Origin: Gemmatimonadota bacterium
Lineage (GTDB): Bacteria; Gemmatimonadota; Gemmatimonadetes; Gemmatimonadales; GWC2-71-9
Direction: 5' to 3'
Length of the DNA: 64,000 nucleotides
Assembly (NCBI GenBank): GCA_009692185.1
Contig: SHZT01000006.1
Location: 1 to 64,000 of the forward strand
In this document: in pieces, positions 26,518 through 34,423 of the stretch
Layout: every line of letters begins with the position of its first letter
How positions within the stretch are numbered: the first letter of the stretch is position 1
Position numbers and translations under genes: made by a program
Notes under the pieces: model-generated
Database searches by the model: none
What the model was told of the DNA's origin: nothing
What the model saw: the letters and a program-made list of their open reading frames with translations, nothing else

Positions 26518-27329
26518 TGACTATCTACCCGCTCGTCATCCACCTCGGCCCGTTCGCCGTCACCGGGTATGGCCTCATGATGATGGTCGCGTTTCTCGTG
26601 GGCGGCTGGGGCATGCAGCGGGAGCTCGTGCGGCGGCGCTTGAACGAGGAGTACGCGGCCGACATCGTCGTGGCCGCGGTCATCGGCGGTATCGTGGGCG
26701 CCAAGCTCTGGTACGTCGCGCTGACCCAGGACCCAAGCGCCCTGCTGTCGCGCGGCGGACTTGTCTGGTACGGCGGGTTCGTGGGCGGCGTGATCGCCGT
26801 ACTGATCAACGGATGGCGAAAGCGGATGCCGCCCAGTCTCACCATGGAACTCACCGCCCCGGCCTGCGCGGTGGGGTACGCGCTGGGGCGAGTCGGGTGT
26901 TTCCTGGTGCAGGATGACTACGGGCGCCCGACATCACTGCCCTGGGGCATGAGGTTCCCGCAAGGACTTCCGCCCACCACGGCCGGCGAGCTCCGGAAGT
27001 TCGGCGTCGCCGTACCGGAGAGTACGCCGCCCTGGGAAGTCCTGCCAGTGCATCCCACGCAACTGTACGAAACGGCCATCATGCTCGTGGCATTCTGGGC
27101 GCTCTGGCGCCTGCGGACGCACAAGCATGCGCAGGGCTGGCTGTTCGGCGTGTACCTCGTGTGGGCGGGAGCCGAGCGGTTCCTGGTCGAGTTCTTCCGG
27201 GCCAAGGACGACCGGTTCCTCGGGCCGTTCACCATTGCCCAGGCCATGAGTGTCGTGGTCGTGAGCGCGGGGGTCATGGTCATGGCGAAGCTGTGGCGGG
27301 CGCGCGAAGGCATGCTCGTCAACGCCTGA
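26517..27329 (+). CDS. lgt: Prolipoprotein diacylglyceryl transferase
   Basis: 270 aa integral membrane protein, TGATG overlap with tsaD. Family segments are GYGLMMMVAFLVG, GGLVWYGGFVGG, the signature GRVGCFLVQDDYGRPTSLPWGMRFP, VHPTQLYE and ERFLVEFFR. It attaches diacylglycerol to the lipobox cysteine, the first step for lipoproteins such as those at 5675 and 27336. The signature reads FLVQDDYG where FLNGDDYG is usual. Confidence 0.95.
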   Translation: MTIYPLVIHLGPFAVTGYGLMMMVAFLVGGWGMQRELVRRRLNEEYAADIVVAAVIGGIVGAKLWYVALTQDPSALLSRGGLVWYGGFVGGVIAVLINGWRKRMPPSLTMELTAPACAVGYALGRVGCFLVQDDYGRPTSLPWGMRFPQGLPPTTAGELRKFGVAVPESTPPWEVLPVHPTQLYETAIMLVAFWALWRLRTHKHAQGWLFGVYLVWAGAERFLVEFFRAKDDRFLGPFTIAQAMSVVVVSAGVMVMAKLWRAREGMLVNA

Positions 27330-27335
27330 AGGGCG

Positions 27336-27980
27336 CTACTTCACCACCAGGCGCAACGTGTCCCACCGGTGAGCGAGTCTCGCCACCAGCATCAGGTTCC
27401 CGGGCTTGTCGAGCCAGACCACGGTCGGTCCGGGCCCGCCCCAATCCAGCAGCTCTCCGCTCATTCCCGTGCCGCCCATGATCGTGTTTGCCGGGAGCCG
27501 CGCGATCTCGACCCCGGCGCTGTCCCGCGCAACCACGCTCACGCGGAGCGTGTCACCCGTATTCGCGGTCCCGGGCTTTCCAACCCAACCGAGGAAGGCG
27601 ATAGGCGGGTAGACCCGCGCCGAGTCTTCCAACGTGCGGCCGCGTCCGCGAGCCGTGAGGAGGAGGAGCGCGGCGCGCCGCGCTCGAAGCATGCCCCGTG
27701 CATCTATCGTTGCCGCTTCTGCGGGTTCGACTGACCAGGCGAATGCCGCGGGGTTGAAGCGATTGGAATCGCAGACGTCGCCATGGCACTCGCTCGAATC
27801 CACGGTGAACGCCAGAGAATCGCCCGCGGCAAGGATGGCGTTGCCGCCTTCCTCCGGCTCGATGCGGAAAGAGTGAGTCACGGCACCGCCCGAGTCCCGA
27901 ATGGCCCCAGACCGTGAATCGGCGCGGCAGCCAAGAGCAACGAGGCAACCGGCCACGAGCGACGCATAGGGGATATCCAC
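27336..27980 (-). CDS. Putative lipoprotein with Ig-like (BIG2-type) repeat
   Basis: Starting at the GTG at 27980 the 214-aa product has a lipoprotein signal, SLVAGCLVALGC. The body includes FAWSVEPAEAATIDARGMLRARR, the classic bacterial Ig-like group 2 pattern, and a second beta-rich half (DTLRVSVVARDSAGVEIARL). Its role is unknown; such proteins are usually surface or periplasmic. It is convergent with lgt, separated by 6 nt, and divergent from the next gene. Confidence 0.65.
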   Translation of the reverse strand: MDIPYASLVAGCLVALGCRADSRSGAIRDSGGAVTHSFRIEPEEGGNAILAAGDSLAFTVDSSECHGDVCDSNRFNPAAFAWSVEPAEAATIDARGMLRARRAALLLLTARGRGRTLEDSARVYPPIAFLGWVGKPGTANTGDTLRVSVVARDSAGVEIARLPANTIMGGTGMSGELLDWGGPGPTVVWLDKPGNLMLVARLAHRWDTLRLVVK

Positions 27981-28041
27981 GACTCCGAAACTACTCCATT
28001 CTCCCGGCCGCGGCGTTCCGGACCGGAACGCCAAACCCGGT

Positions 28042-28047
28042 TAGATT
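28042..28047 (+). promoter_or_regulatory. Candidate -10 box, leaderless start
   Basis: TAGATT ends 7 nt before the GTG at 28055, the same hexamer and spacing as for xdhA. Confidence 0.4.
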
Positions 28048-28054
28048 CTGGCCC

Positions 28055-29413
28055 GTGCGAATAGTCCCGGTCCTTGCCCTCGCCCTCGTTGCGTCTGGCG
28101 CCGCCGCCCAGCAGGCGCCGCGTCCGGCCCAGCCCCGACCCGCGGCGAGAAAGCCCGCGGCCGCCCCCGCCAAGGTCCTGTCTCCTCTCGACCAGCGTAT
28201 TCAGGCAGTCGAGAACAATCTTCTGCCCTCCATTCGAATCAAGGGCCGTCCGCTTCGCGACATGACGATGACCGCCCGCATGAAGAAGTACGCCGTCACC
28301 GGCATCAGCGTCGCGGTGATCAACGACTACGCGATCGAGTGGATCAAGGCCTACGGGACCGCGGACACCACCACGCCCCTCCCCGCCGGCCGCGTCGCCG
28401 AACCGGTGATGGCCGCGGTGGCCATGGCGATGGTGCAGAGCAAAAAGGTCGAACTGGACAAGGACGTGAACCGGTCGCTCAGGAAATGGAAGATCCCCAG
28501 GAGCGATTTCACGAAGACAAAGGCCGTGTCGCTCGGCGCCCTGCTGTCGCACATGAGCGGCGTGTCGCGACTGCCGGACGGCGCGACGCTGGACCAGGTC
28601 CTGGCCGGCGTCACCGTGGAACAGATCCCCACGCTGGAGTACCGCTGGTGGGGAGCCGACTATGCCATCGTCGAACAGCTCCTGGCCGACGTCGCGAAGA
28701 AACCATTCGCCGATGTCGCGCAGGAAACCGTTATGGGGCCGCTCGGCATGTCACGTACGTCGTTCCGGCCACCGCTCGCCGTCCAGGGATTGTGGACCAC
28801 CCCCGGGGATCTTGCCCGTTTCGCGCTGGAGATCCAGTTCGCGATCTCCGGCCGCCCGGCCAGGGTGCTCAAGGGGCCCGCGGCACTCGGCATGATCACG
28901 CCGGCGGCCTACAGCCCGGCCGGGTTCGGCCTGGTTCCGGCCGGACGGGATTCAAATTTGCGTTTTGACCATCGCGGGCTGGCGGACGGCGCCGAGACCG
29001 AGATGGTCGCGTTCGCCCGCCGGGGACAGGGCGCCGTGGTGATGGTGACGGGCGGCGGCGCGGGCGGCAGCCGGCTCGTCGTCGAGATCCTGAATGCAAT
29101 CGGCAGAACGTATGGGTGGCCCGACTACGTCCCGGCAGACAAGGTGGTGGCGAAGATCGACCCGCGCGTGTTCGACCGGTACGCCGGCACCTATAGATCG
29201 GGCAACGAAACCGCGGTTGTCGCGCGGCGCGGCCCAAAGCTCTTCCTGGGCACGGGCAAGGACGCGACGGAACTGCTCCCCGAATCCGTGAGTGATTTCT
29301 TTACGGCCGAGGGTGATGCCATCTACAGCTTCGTGTTTGATGAAAACGCGAAGGTCAGCGCGATGACGGTCAAGCGGCGGGACGGCGATACGAGGTGGGA
29401 CCGGAAGAACTAG
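28055..29413 (+). CDS. Secreted beta-lactamase-fold protein lacking the catalytic Ser-x-x-Lys
   Basis: From the GTG at 28055 the product is 452 aa with signal peptide MRIVPVLALALVASGAAAQQ and a proline/alanine linker. The body follows class C beta-lactamase / esterase order: GISVAVINDYAIEWIKAYG, LLSHMSGVSRLPDG, MGPLGMSRTSF, LWTTPGDLARF, then FDHRGLADGAETEMV. Where active members read S-x-x-K the aligned residues are R113-V-A-E116, and the Tyr-x-Asn site reads YRWWGADY. It should therefore have no serine hydrolase activity and may be a binding protein. A C-terminal beta domain (about 370-452) resembles DUF3471. Confidence 0.8.
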   Translation: MRIVPVLALALVASGAAAQQAPRPAQPRPAARKPAAAPAKVLSPLDQRIQAVENNLLPSIRIKGRPLRDMTMTARMKKYAVTGISVAVINDYAIEWIKAYGTADTTTPLPAGRVAEPVMAAVAMAMVQSKKVELDKDVNRSLRKWKIPRSDFTKTKAVSLGALLSHMSGVSRLPDGATLDQVLAGVTVEQIPTLEYRWWGADYAIVEQLLADVAKKPFADVAQETVMGPLGMSRTSFRPPLAVQGLWTTPGDLARFALEIQFAISGRPARVLKGPAALGMITPAAYSPAGFGLVPAGRDSNLRFDHRGLADGAETEMVAFARRGQGAVVMVTGGGAGGSRLVVEILNAIGRTYGWPDYVPADKVVAKIDPRVFDRYAGTYRSGNETAVVARRGPKLFLGTGKDATELLPESVSDFFTAEGDAIYSFVFDENAKVSAMTVKRRDGDTRWDRKN

Positions 29414-31401
29414 GCGCGTTTTGCCGTACGAGGCTCCAGCCAAAAGACCCACACCAGCGCCCCAACCACCGCCACCGCGAGCAGCGACTGGATCGCGACC
29501 GTCTCGGTCGTCGGGAAGATCCCCAGCGCCGGGACGCTTGGCACCCACCGGAGTTGCGTCGCCGGCACGACGCCGGCCTCCTGCAAGTCGGCCACACCCT
29601 GTCCGGCGAAACTGAATGCCATCAGGTACAGGAAGATGCTGGTGACGGCGAAGAACGGCTTGAGCGGCAGGCGCACGCCCCAGCGCTGGATGGCGTAGAA
29701 CACGACGGAAAGGACGCCGAACCCGGCGACGATTCCACCGGTGATCGCGGCGGAGCTTCCGGGGCCCTTGCCGGACGCGAAGAGCGCCGCGTAGAACAGC
29801 ACGGTCTCAAACCCCTCGCGATACACCGCGAGGAACGCGACGCCCGCGAGCGCGAACCCGCCACCCGACGTGATCGCCGCCTTCACCTTTCCGCCGACGA
29901 ACGCCTGCCACTTCTTGACTTCGATCTTGGAAATCAGCCAGTAGGAAACGGAGAAGAGGACCGCGGCCGCGATCACCATCACGGCGCCTTCGAGCGCCTC
30001 ACGATGCGCGGTGGATTCGCGAACCAGGCCCGCCAGCACGGCGGCGGTCGCCAGGCTCGCGACCAGCGCGACCAGCACGCCCCAGACCATGTCGCGTTTA
30101 CGCTCGGGGGCGCCCGCCTTCACGGCGACCGCCATCAGCGCGCCGACGATCAGGATCGCCTCGAGCCCCTCGCGCAACATGATGATGAACGACTGGCTGA
30201 AGAGCATGCCGCTGCTCGTCTGCGCGGAGAGGACGGCCCGGCCCGTTTCGAGCGATTTGAGAACGGCCGCGCGGGCGCCATCGATGTCCGCCGGCGTCCC
30301 CACGGCGAGCGTCGAGCGGAGATCGCGGAATGCCTGTTCGACGGTCGCGGCCGCCTGGGCATTCCGCGCGCGGAGCGGCGTTTCCAGCCGTTCGAAAACG
30401 AGATACGCATCCAGCGCCACGCTCTGCGCACGCGCACGGTCGCCGGACCCGGCCAGCGTCACGGCCTCGGCGACGCCGGCGGTTGCCTTGCTCAGTGTTC
30501 GCGTCAGCTCAACCGCCGGGTCGCCGCCCCACACCTCGGCGGCCGCGGCGGTTCGCGCGTATGCCAGCGCGGCCACGCGATCTGAATCGGCCGGCAACGA
30601 CCCGAGCCGGGCCGCGAGAAGAGCAGTCAGCGAATCGTCCGATACGCCCGCGGTTTCGCCCAGGTCGCCGATCGTGATCGCGCAGTCGGGGCAGCGTTCC
30701 TTGAGGATCGCACCACCGCGGGCGCGCTCGGCATCCGTGTGCCGGAGTGACGTGACGTACAGCGCCGCGGCCCAGCGGTCTTCGAGCGGGAGGATGCTCT
30801 CCCAGTCCTTCATCTCGGTTCCGGAAACGCCCACGTTGATCTTCCGGACGAAGGCGAGCGGGCTGGCCGCGTGAAGGTCGGCGCGTAGCGCGAAGTTGGC
30901 GGGTTTGGGGTCGAGCTTGGCGGCCTTAGGGCCGTCACCAGCACCGGTGGTCCCGTGACATTCCTGGCAGTGGAGCTGGTAGACCTTGGCGCCGCGAACC
31001 AGTGAGGGCGCCGATGCCGGCAGGAGGTCCAGCGTGGCGCCGAGCGTCTTCTCGAGATCCCGCCGCAGGACGTCGAGCCGGGCGCGCAGTGCTTCCACCG
31101 GCCGGCGCTTGCCCGCATCAGCCATCATGCTGTCGAGCCCGGCAACGGTCATGTCTCGCGTCTTGGCGGAAAGCTCGCCCGCGCGGCGGCGCGCCTCGTT
31201 GAGGATCGCCCCGGCCTCATCCAGCTCGGCCGCACTGACGACCCGGCCGCCCTGGACCCCGAGCGCGTACTCCTCGAGCGCCACGGCGGACATGGCCGCA
31301 ATCCGCCGAGCGGCAGCGATGTCGTCTTGCTGTGCCTTGAGGGGGTGGGGCGTGGAAAGGCCAACCGCCCAGACCAGCGTAATAAGAGGAAGGGTTCTCA
31401 A
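29410..31401 (-). CDS. FTR1-family iron permease with fused cytochrome c domain
   Basis: 663 aa. After a signal peptide come a helical periplasmic region and a haem motif CQECHG (about residue 150), then more periplasmic helices, then a C-terminal seven-helix permease with both iron-binding REXXE motifs: MLREGLEAILIVGAL and YREGFETVLFYAAL. FTR1 proteins import iron, usually with a ferroxidase partner; here the cytochrome domain could supply the redox step. Translation appears to start at TTG (31401), which lies inside a TTGAGAA half-site next to a Fur-like palindrome. Its stop shares CTAG with the convergent gene. Confidence 0.88.
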   Translation of the reverse strand: MRTLPLITLVWAVGLSTPHPLKAQQDDIAAARRIAAMSAVALEEYALGVQGGRVVSAAELDEAGAILNEARRRAGELSAKTRDMTVAGLDSMMADAGKRRPVEALRARLDVLRRDLEKTLGATLDLLPASAPSLVRGAKVYQLHCQECHGTTGAGDGPKAAKLDPKPANFALRADLHAASPLAFVRKINVGVSGTEMKDWESILPLEDRWAAALYVTSLRHTDAERARGGAILKERCPDCAITIGDLGETAGVSDDSLTALLAARLGSLPADSDRVAALAYARTAAAAEVWGGDPAVELTRTLSKATAGVAEAVTLAGSGDRARAQSVALDAYLVFERLETPLRARNAQAAATVEQAFRDLRSTLAVGTPADIDGARAAVLKSLETGRAVLSAQTSSGMLFSQSFIIMLREGLEAILIVGALMAVAVKAGAPERKRDMVWGVLVALVASLATAAVLAGLVRESTAHREALEGAVMVIAAAVLFSVSYWLISKIEVKKWQAFVGGKVKAAITSGGGFALAGVAFLAVYREGFETVLFYAALFASGKGPGSSAAITGGIVAGFGVLSVVFYAIQRWGVRLPLKPFFAVTSIFLYLMAFSFAGQGVADLQEAGVVPATQLRWVPSVPALGIFPTTETVAIQSLLAVAVVGALVWVFWLEPRTAKRA

Positions 31402-31414
31402 AAGGCCCGGTTAG

Positions 31415-31431
31415 TTGAGAATCGTTCTCAA
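31415..31431 (-). promoter_or_regulatory. Fur-box-like palindrome upstream of the iron permease
   Basis: TTGAGAA-TCG-TTCTCAA is a perfect 7-bp inverted repeat that fits the Fur consensus TGATAATGATTATCA at most defining positions. It lies 14 nt before the TTG start, whose own sequence repeats TTGAGAA. Iron-dependent repression is likely. Confidence 0.75.
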
Positions 31432-31486
31432 AACGTTTTGGAGCCGTAACCTAGAATGGTCTTCACATATAGGCAACGGCCGACCG

Positions 31487-31885
31487 CTACTTCGTGAGAA
31501 CGACGACTGCCCCGGCGTGATCGTCGGTGTGAGAGAGCGAAAGCAGGACCGCCTTGACCTTGAGAACCTTCGAAGCCCTAAGCGCGTGGCCCCGCAGCTT
31601 GAGGCTCGGCCGCCCGTACTTGTCACGCATGACCTCCATTTCGTGCCACCCAATGCCTCGCGCGCGCTCCGCCGTCTGGAATGCCTTGTACGCCGCTTCC
31701 TTGGCCGCGATGCGCGCGGCAACGTGCCGCGCGGGTACCGGTTGAGCCAGGCAATACGCCTGCTCGGCGGCGGTGAGCAGGCGATCCAGGGCCCGTTGCC
31801 CTTTTCGCTTCAGCATTTTCTGAATACGAGAAACCGCCACGAGGTCGATCCCGACCCCGACGACCGCGCCGGTTACAGCGGCCAC
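31487..31885 (-). CDS. acpS: Holo-[acyl-carrier-protein] synthase
   Basis: The GTG at 31885 gives 132 aa (AAVTGAVVGVGIDLVAVSRIQ onward), the normal length; the 174-aa track frame overlaps the upstream gene far more. Motifs VGIDLVAVSRI and AARIAAKEAAYKAF carry the magnesium ligands. It transfers 4'-phosphopantetheine to acyl carrier protein. Its start lies 13 nt inside the upstream gene, so the two are coupled. Confidence 0.93.
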   Translation of the reverse strand: MAAVTGAVVGVGIDLVAVSRIQKMLKRKGQRALDRLLTAAEQAYCLAQPVPARHVAARIAAKEAAYKAFQTAERARGIGWHEMEVMRDKYGRPSLKLRGHALRASKVLKVKAVLLSLSHTDDHAGAVVVLTK

Positions 31886-32613
31886 GCGGCAACCATTGGT
31901 TTCAGGAACCCGGGCGCCGGCACATAGCCGCCCAGCACAAGGCCGAGCCACACGGCCAGGCCCAACGCGACTATGCCGCTGACCCACACCGGCCAGAGTG
32001 GTTTTCTCCACGCCGCGACGCGAGTTATCAGGGCGTCGAATTGCGCGAGTTCCCCTTCGACCCGGTCCTCCAGCTCAATCCAGCCGGCCTCGAGCCGGCG
32101 GGCCGCCGTGGCCAGGGCGCCGAGCCACGCGTCCATGTCCGTTCGCTCGAGGGAAGTCGCCTCGAGGGCGGCGTTGCCGCGGCGCTCCAGGTCGTCGAGT
32201 GCGCGGACGAGGCCGGCGCCCGCGGACCCGAGCCGCACGACCAGCGCCCGTTTCTCGCCGGCGCCCGGGAACATCACGTTCCGCCGCTCCGGTGGCATGG
32301 CAACCGCGTCCGCACCGCGCGTGAGCCGCAGGTCAACCGAGTTCCACACCGCGTCCGCGACGCCGGCCACGGCTTCCTCCCACGCCCCGAGCCAGCTGGC
32401 GCGCGCCAGCCCCGAAATAGCCGCCGCCCGTTCGCCGTTGGCGGCCAGGCGCCGGGCTTCTCCGGCGTGGTCGAACATCCGCGTCACCAGCTGGTGCCGG
32501 GCCGCGGAAAGGTCGAGGCCCCCGGGCGTTCGGCCGGTCCCGGTCACCAGTTTGCCGAAGGACGGACCCAGTTCGGGAATGCGGAGCGGGAGAAGCGTCT
32601 TGGAACTGCTCAT
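31873..32613 (-). CDS. Hypothetical protein with C-terminal membrane anchor
   Basis: 246 aa of mostly helical sequence rich in Ala and Arg (RMFDHAGEARRLAANGERAAAISGLARA), ending in a hydrophobic segment PLWPVWVSGIVALGLAVWLGLVLGGYV that should cross the membrane once or as a hairpin. No family is recognised. It overlaps the HAD gene (ATGA) and acpS, so all three are one operon. Confidence 0.6.
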   Translation of the reverse strand: MSSSKTLLPLRIPELGPSFGKLVTGTGRTPGGLDLSAARHQLVTRMFDHAGEARRLAANGERAAAISGLARASWLGAWEEAVAGVADAVWNSVDLRLTRGADAVAMPPERRNVMFPGAGEKRALVVRLGSAGAGLVRALDDLERRGNAALEATSLERTDMDAWLGALATAARRLEAGWIELEDRVEGELAQFDALITRVAAWRKPLWPVWVSGIVALGLAVWLGLVLGGYVPAPGFLKPMVAAWPL

Positions 32614-33305
32614 TCGATGATCGTGCTCATGACCAGGTCCACATCGGCCAGGTCGTCGAACGCCGCGAATGCACCGGCTTCGAGCAGCTGCTGGCGGGTG
32701 TAGTGCCCGGTCCCCACGCCAATGGCGCGAGCGCCGATTGAATTGCCGCAGGTCACATCCGCCGGCGTGTCACCAATGATCACCACGTCGGTACCCGACG
32801 GGATCCGTCCCATCAGCGGTTCCGCCCGTTTCGCCGCGATCGGCGGAAGGTCCGAGCGCGCCGCGGCATCCGAACCGTAGGCACCAAGCCGGAAGCGCCC
32901 ATGGTCGAGGCCCACGGCGGCCAGCTTGAGCTGCGCGCCGCCCACGACGTTCCCGGTGAGGAGTCCCACCACGACGTCTCCACGGCGCTCGAGCCCGGAA
33001 ATGAGCTCCTCGATGCCGGGAAAAAGCTTCGCGTTCCGCCGGCCGGTCTCCAGTTCCTCCGCCAGTAGCGCAACGTATTGAACCAGGACCCGCTGGATGT
33101 GAGCCTCGCTTTCGGCGTCTGGATGTCCGGCCATCGTCATCAGCTCCCGGACGATCTGCGGGTCGGTCTTTCCATCGAGCCGGTACGTCTCGATCGGGCC
33201 CGACGTGCCCATCTCTTGCTGGAGCGCGTCGCGAATGGCCCGCCGGCCCGCGCCGTCGGTCCAGAGGATGGTGCCGTCGATGTCGAAGAGGACGAGCTTC
33301 TTCAT
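32610..33305 (-). CDS. HAD-family hydrolase, phosphoglycolate phosphatase-like
   Basis: 231 aa with the HAD motifs in order: LVLFDIDGTILWTDG (nucleophile and acid Asp), VVGLLTGNV (motif II), a lysine before the last motif (AAKRAEPL) and VVIIGDTPADV (motif IV). The helical cap follows motif I, as in subfamily IA enzymes. The substrate is probably a small sugar or glycolate phosphate. Confidence 0.85.
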   Translation of the reverse strand: MKKLVLFDIDGTILWTDGAGRRAIRDALQQEMGTSGPIETYRLDGKTDPQIVRELMTMAGHPDAESEAHIQRVLVQYVALLAEELETGRRNAKLFPGIEELISGLERRGDVVVGLLTGNVVGGAQLKLAAVGLDHGRFRLGAYGSDAAARSDLPPIAAKRAEPLMGRIPSGTDVVIIGDTPADVTCGNSIGARAIGVGTGHYTRQQLLEAGAFAAFDDLADVDLVMSTIIE

Positions 33306-33312
33306 GAAGCGG

Positions 33313-33486
33313 TTACGGGGTCTTCTGCTTTTCCCTGCACGCCTTACAGAGGTCGATCCCGCGATTGGTGCAGATGACGCAGATGAACGTGCCGCAGCCC
33401 TGGCAGGGATATCCCTCGGACGCGCGCTCCTCGTTCCCGCAGGAGCGGCAGATCATGGCGTCTTTTTCGCGGAGGGGGGCGGTCAT
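33313..33486 (-). CDS. 57-aa zinc-ribbon-like protein with four CxxC pairs
   Basis: This gene is missing from the ORF track. On the minus strand the ATG at 33486 opens 57 codons ending in TAA at 33313. The protein has eight cysteines as four CxxC pairs (CRSC, CQGC, CVIC, CKAC), spaced like a double zinc ribbon or a RING/B-box-like knuckle, with charged ends and no signal peptide. It lies 7 nt before the HAD gene on the same strand and is preceded by CATATT at 6 nt, so it probably heads the operon through acpS. The function is unknown; binding nucleic acid or protein is a guess. Confidence 0.75.
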   Translation of the reverse strand: MTAPLREKDAMICRSCGNEERASEGYPCQGCGTFICVICTNRGIDLCKACREKQKTP

Positions 33487-33492
33487 GAATGA

Positions 33493-33498
33493 AATATG
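33493..33498 (-). promoter_or_regulatory. Candidate -10 box of the four-CxxC gene
   Basis: Minus-strand CATATT ends 6 nt before the ATG at 33486, with no ribosome site. Confidence 0.4.
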
Positions 33499-33532
33499 GG
33501 CGGGAAGGCGGGAAGGCGGTACGACCAGCCAC

Positions 33533-34423
33533 CTAGCGCTCCACCATCACCTCGATCGCCCCCGGGACCACCTCGACGCTGAGCGGCGTCTCGCCGACCA
33601 CGTCGCCGTCAGCCTGGACCGGCCGCACCGTGTCGCACGTCACCGTGATCTTCCGGCCGCGCGCACGCACGATCTTTCCCTTGCCGTTGCTCCGGCCCGA
33701 CAGCAGTTCCCACAACGCCACCAGCCCCTCGAGCATGCCATCGGCGCGGATCGCCATCACGTCGAGGTACCCGTCGTCGAGCGTGATGCCCGGCCCCAGG
33801 CCGAAGTGCAGCGACGTCACCCGCCCGCAGTTGGCGATGGACACCAGGGCGGCATTCACGTCGAGCACCGTATCGTCAACGGTGATCCGGTGCATCGGCG
33901 ACGTGATGCCACGCAGGCCGGCGAACGTGGCCGTTACGTAGGCCAACGACCCCAGGCGCATTTTTCGTTCGGTGGGGGCACCGATCATGATCTGCGCGTC
34001 GATGCCCGCGCCACAGGCCACCGCGAAGTACCGGGGACCGTCGGGGCGCTCGATTCTGCCAAGGTCAATTCGCTTGCGTACGCCGCGTGTCACTGTCAGG
34101 GCCGCGCGCGTGGGGTCATTCGGCAACCGAAGGTTCCCGGCCAGCAGGTTGCCGGTACCGCCGGGAATGAGCGCCAGCGGTATACCCGAGCCAATCATGC
34201 CGGACACCGCCTGGGTGGTGGTGCCATCGCCGGCATAGATCGCGATCACGTCTACGCCGGCGGCGACGCCCTGCGCGGCGAGGCGCCCGGCATCGTTGGG
34301 CCGGGTGGTGCCGGCGACATCCACGTCCCACCCCTCGCGCTCCAGCACGTTGCACACCGTGCGGACGACGTCCGGGTTTGTCCGCGCGGCAACCGGGTTC
34401 TCGATCAGGAGCACTCGCGCCAC
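33533..34423 (-). CDS. Diacylglycerol/sphingosine kinase-family lipid kinase
   Basis: 296 aa from GTG. The nucleotide-binding strands LLIENPVAART and YAGDGTTTQAVSG match the DAGK catalytic domain, with AGDGT instead of the usual GGDGT, followed by LALIPGGTGNLLAGNL. The C-terminal YegS/LCB5-like beta domain includes GPGITLDDGYLDVMAI and VQADGDVVGETPLSVEV. It probably phosphorylates a membrane lipid. Its start overlaps the tamB stop (TAGTG). Confidence 0.9.
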   Translation of the reverse strand: MARVLLIENPVAARTNPDVVRTVCNVLEREGWDVDVAGTTRPNDAGRLAAQGVAAGVDVIAIYAGDGTTTQAVSGMIGSGIPLALIPGGTGNLLAGNLRLPNDPTRAALTVTRGVRKRIDLGRIERPDGPRYFAVACGAGIDAQIMIGAPTERKMRLGSLAYVTATFAGLRGITSPMHRITVDDTVLDVNAALVSIANCGRVTSLHFGLGPGITLDDGYLDVMAIRADGMLEGLVALWELLSGRSNGKGKIVRARGRKITVTCDTVRPVQADGDVVGETPLSVEVVPGAIEVMVER

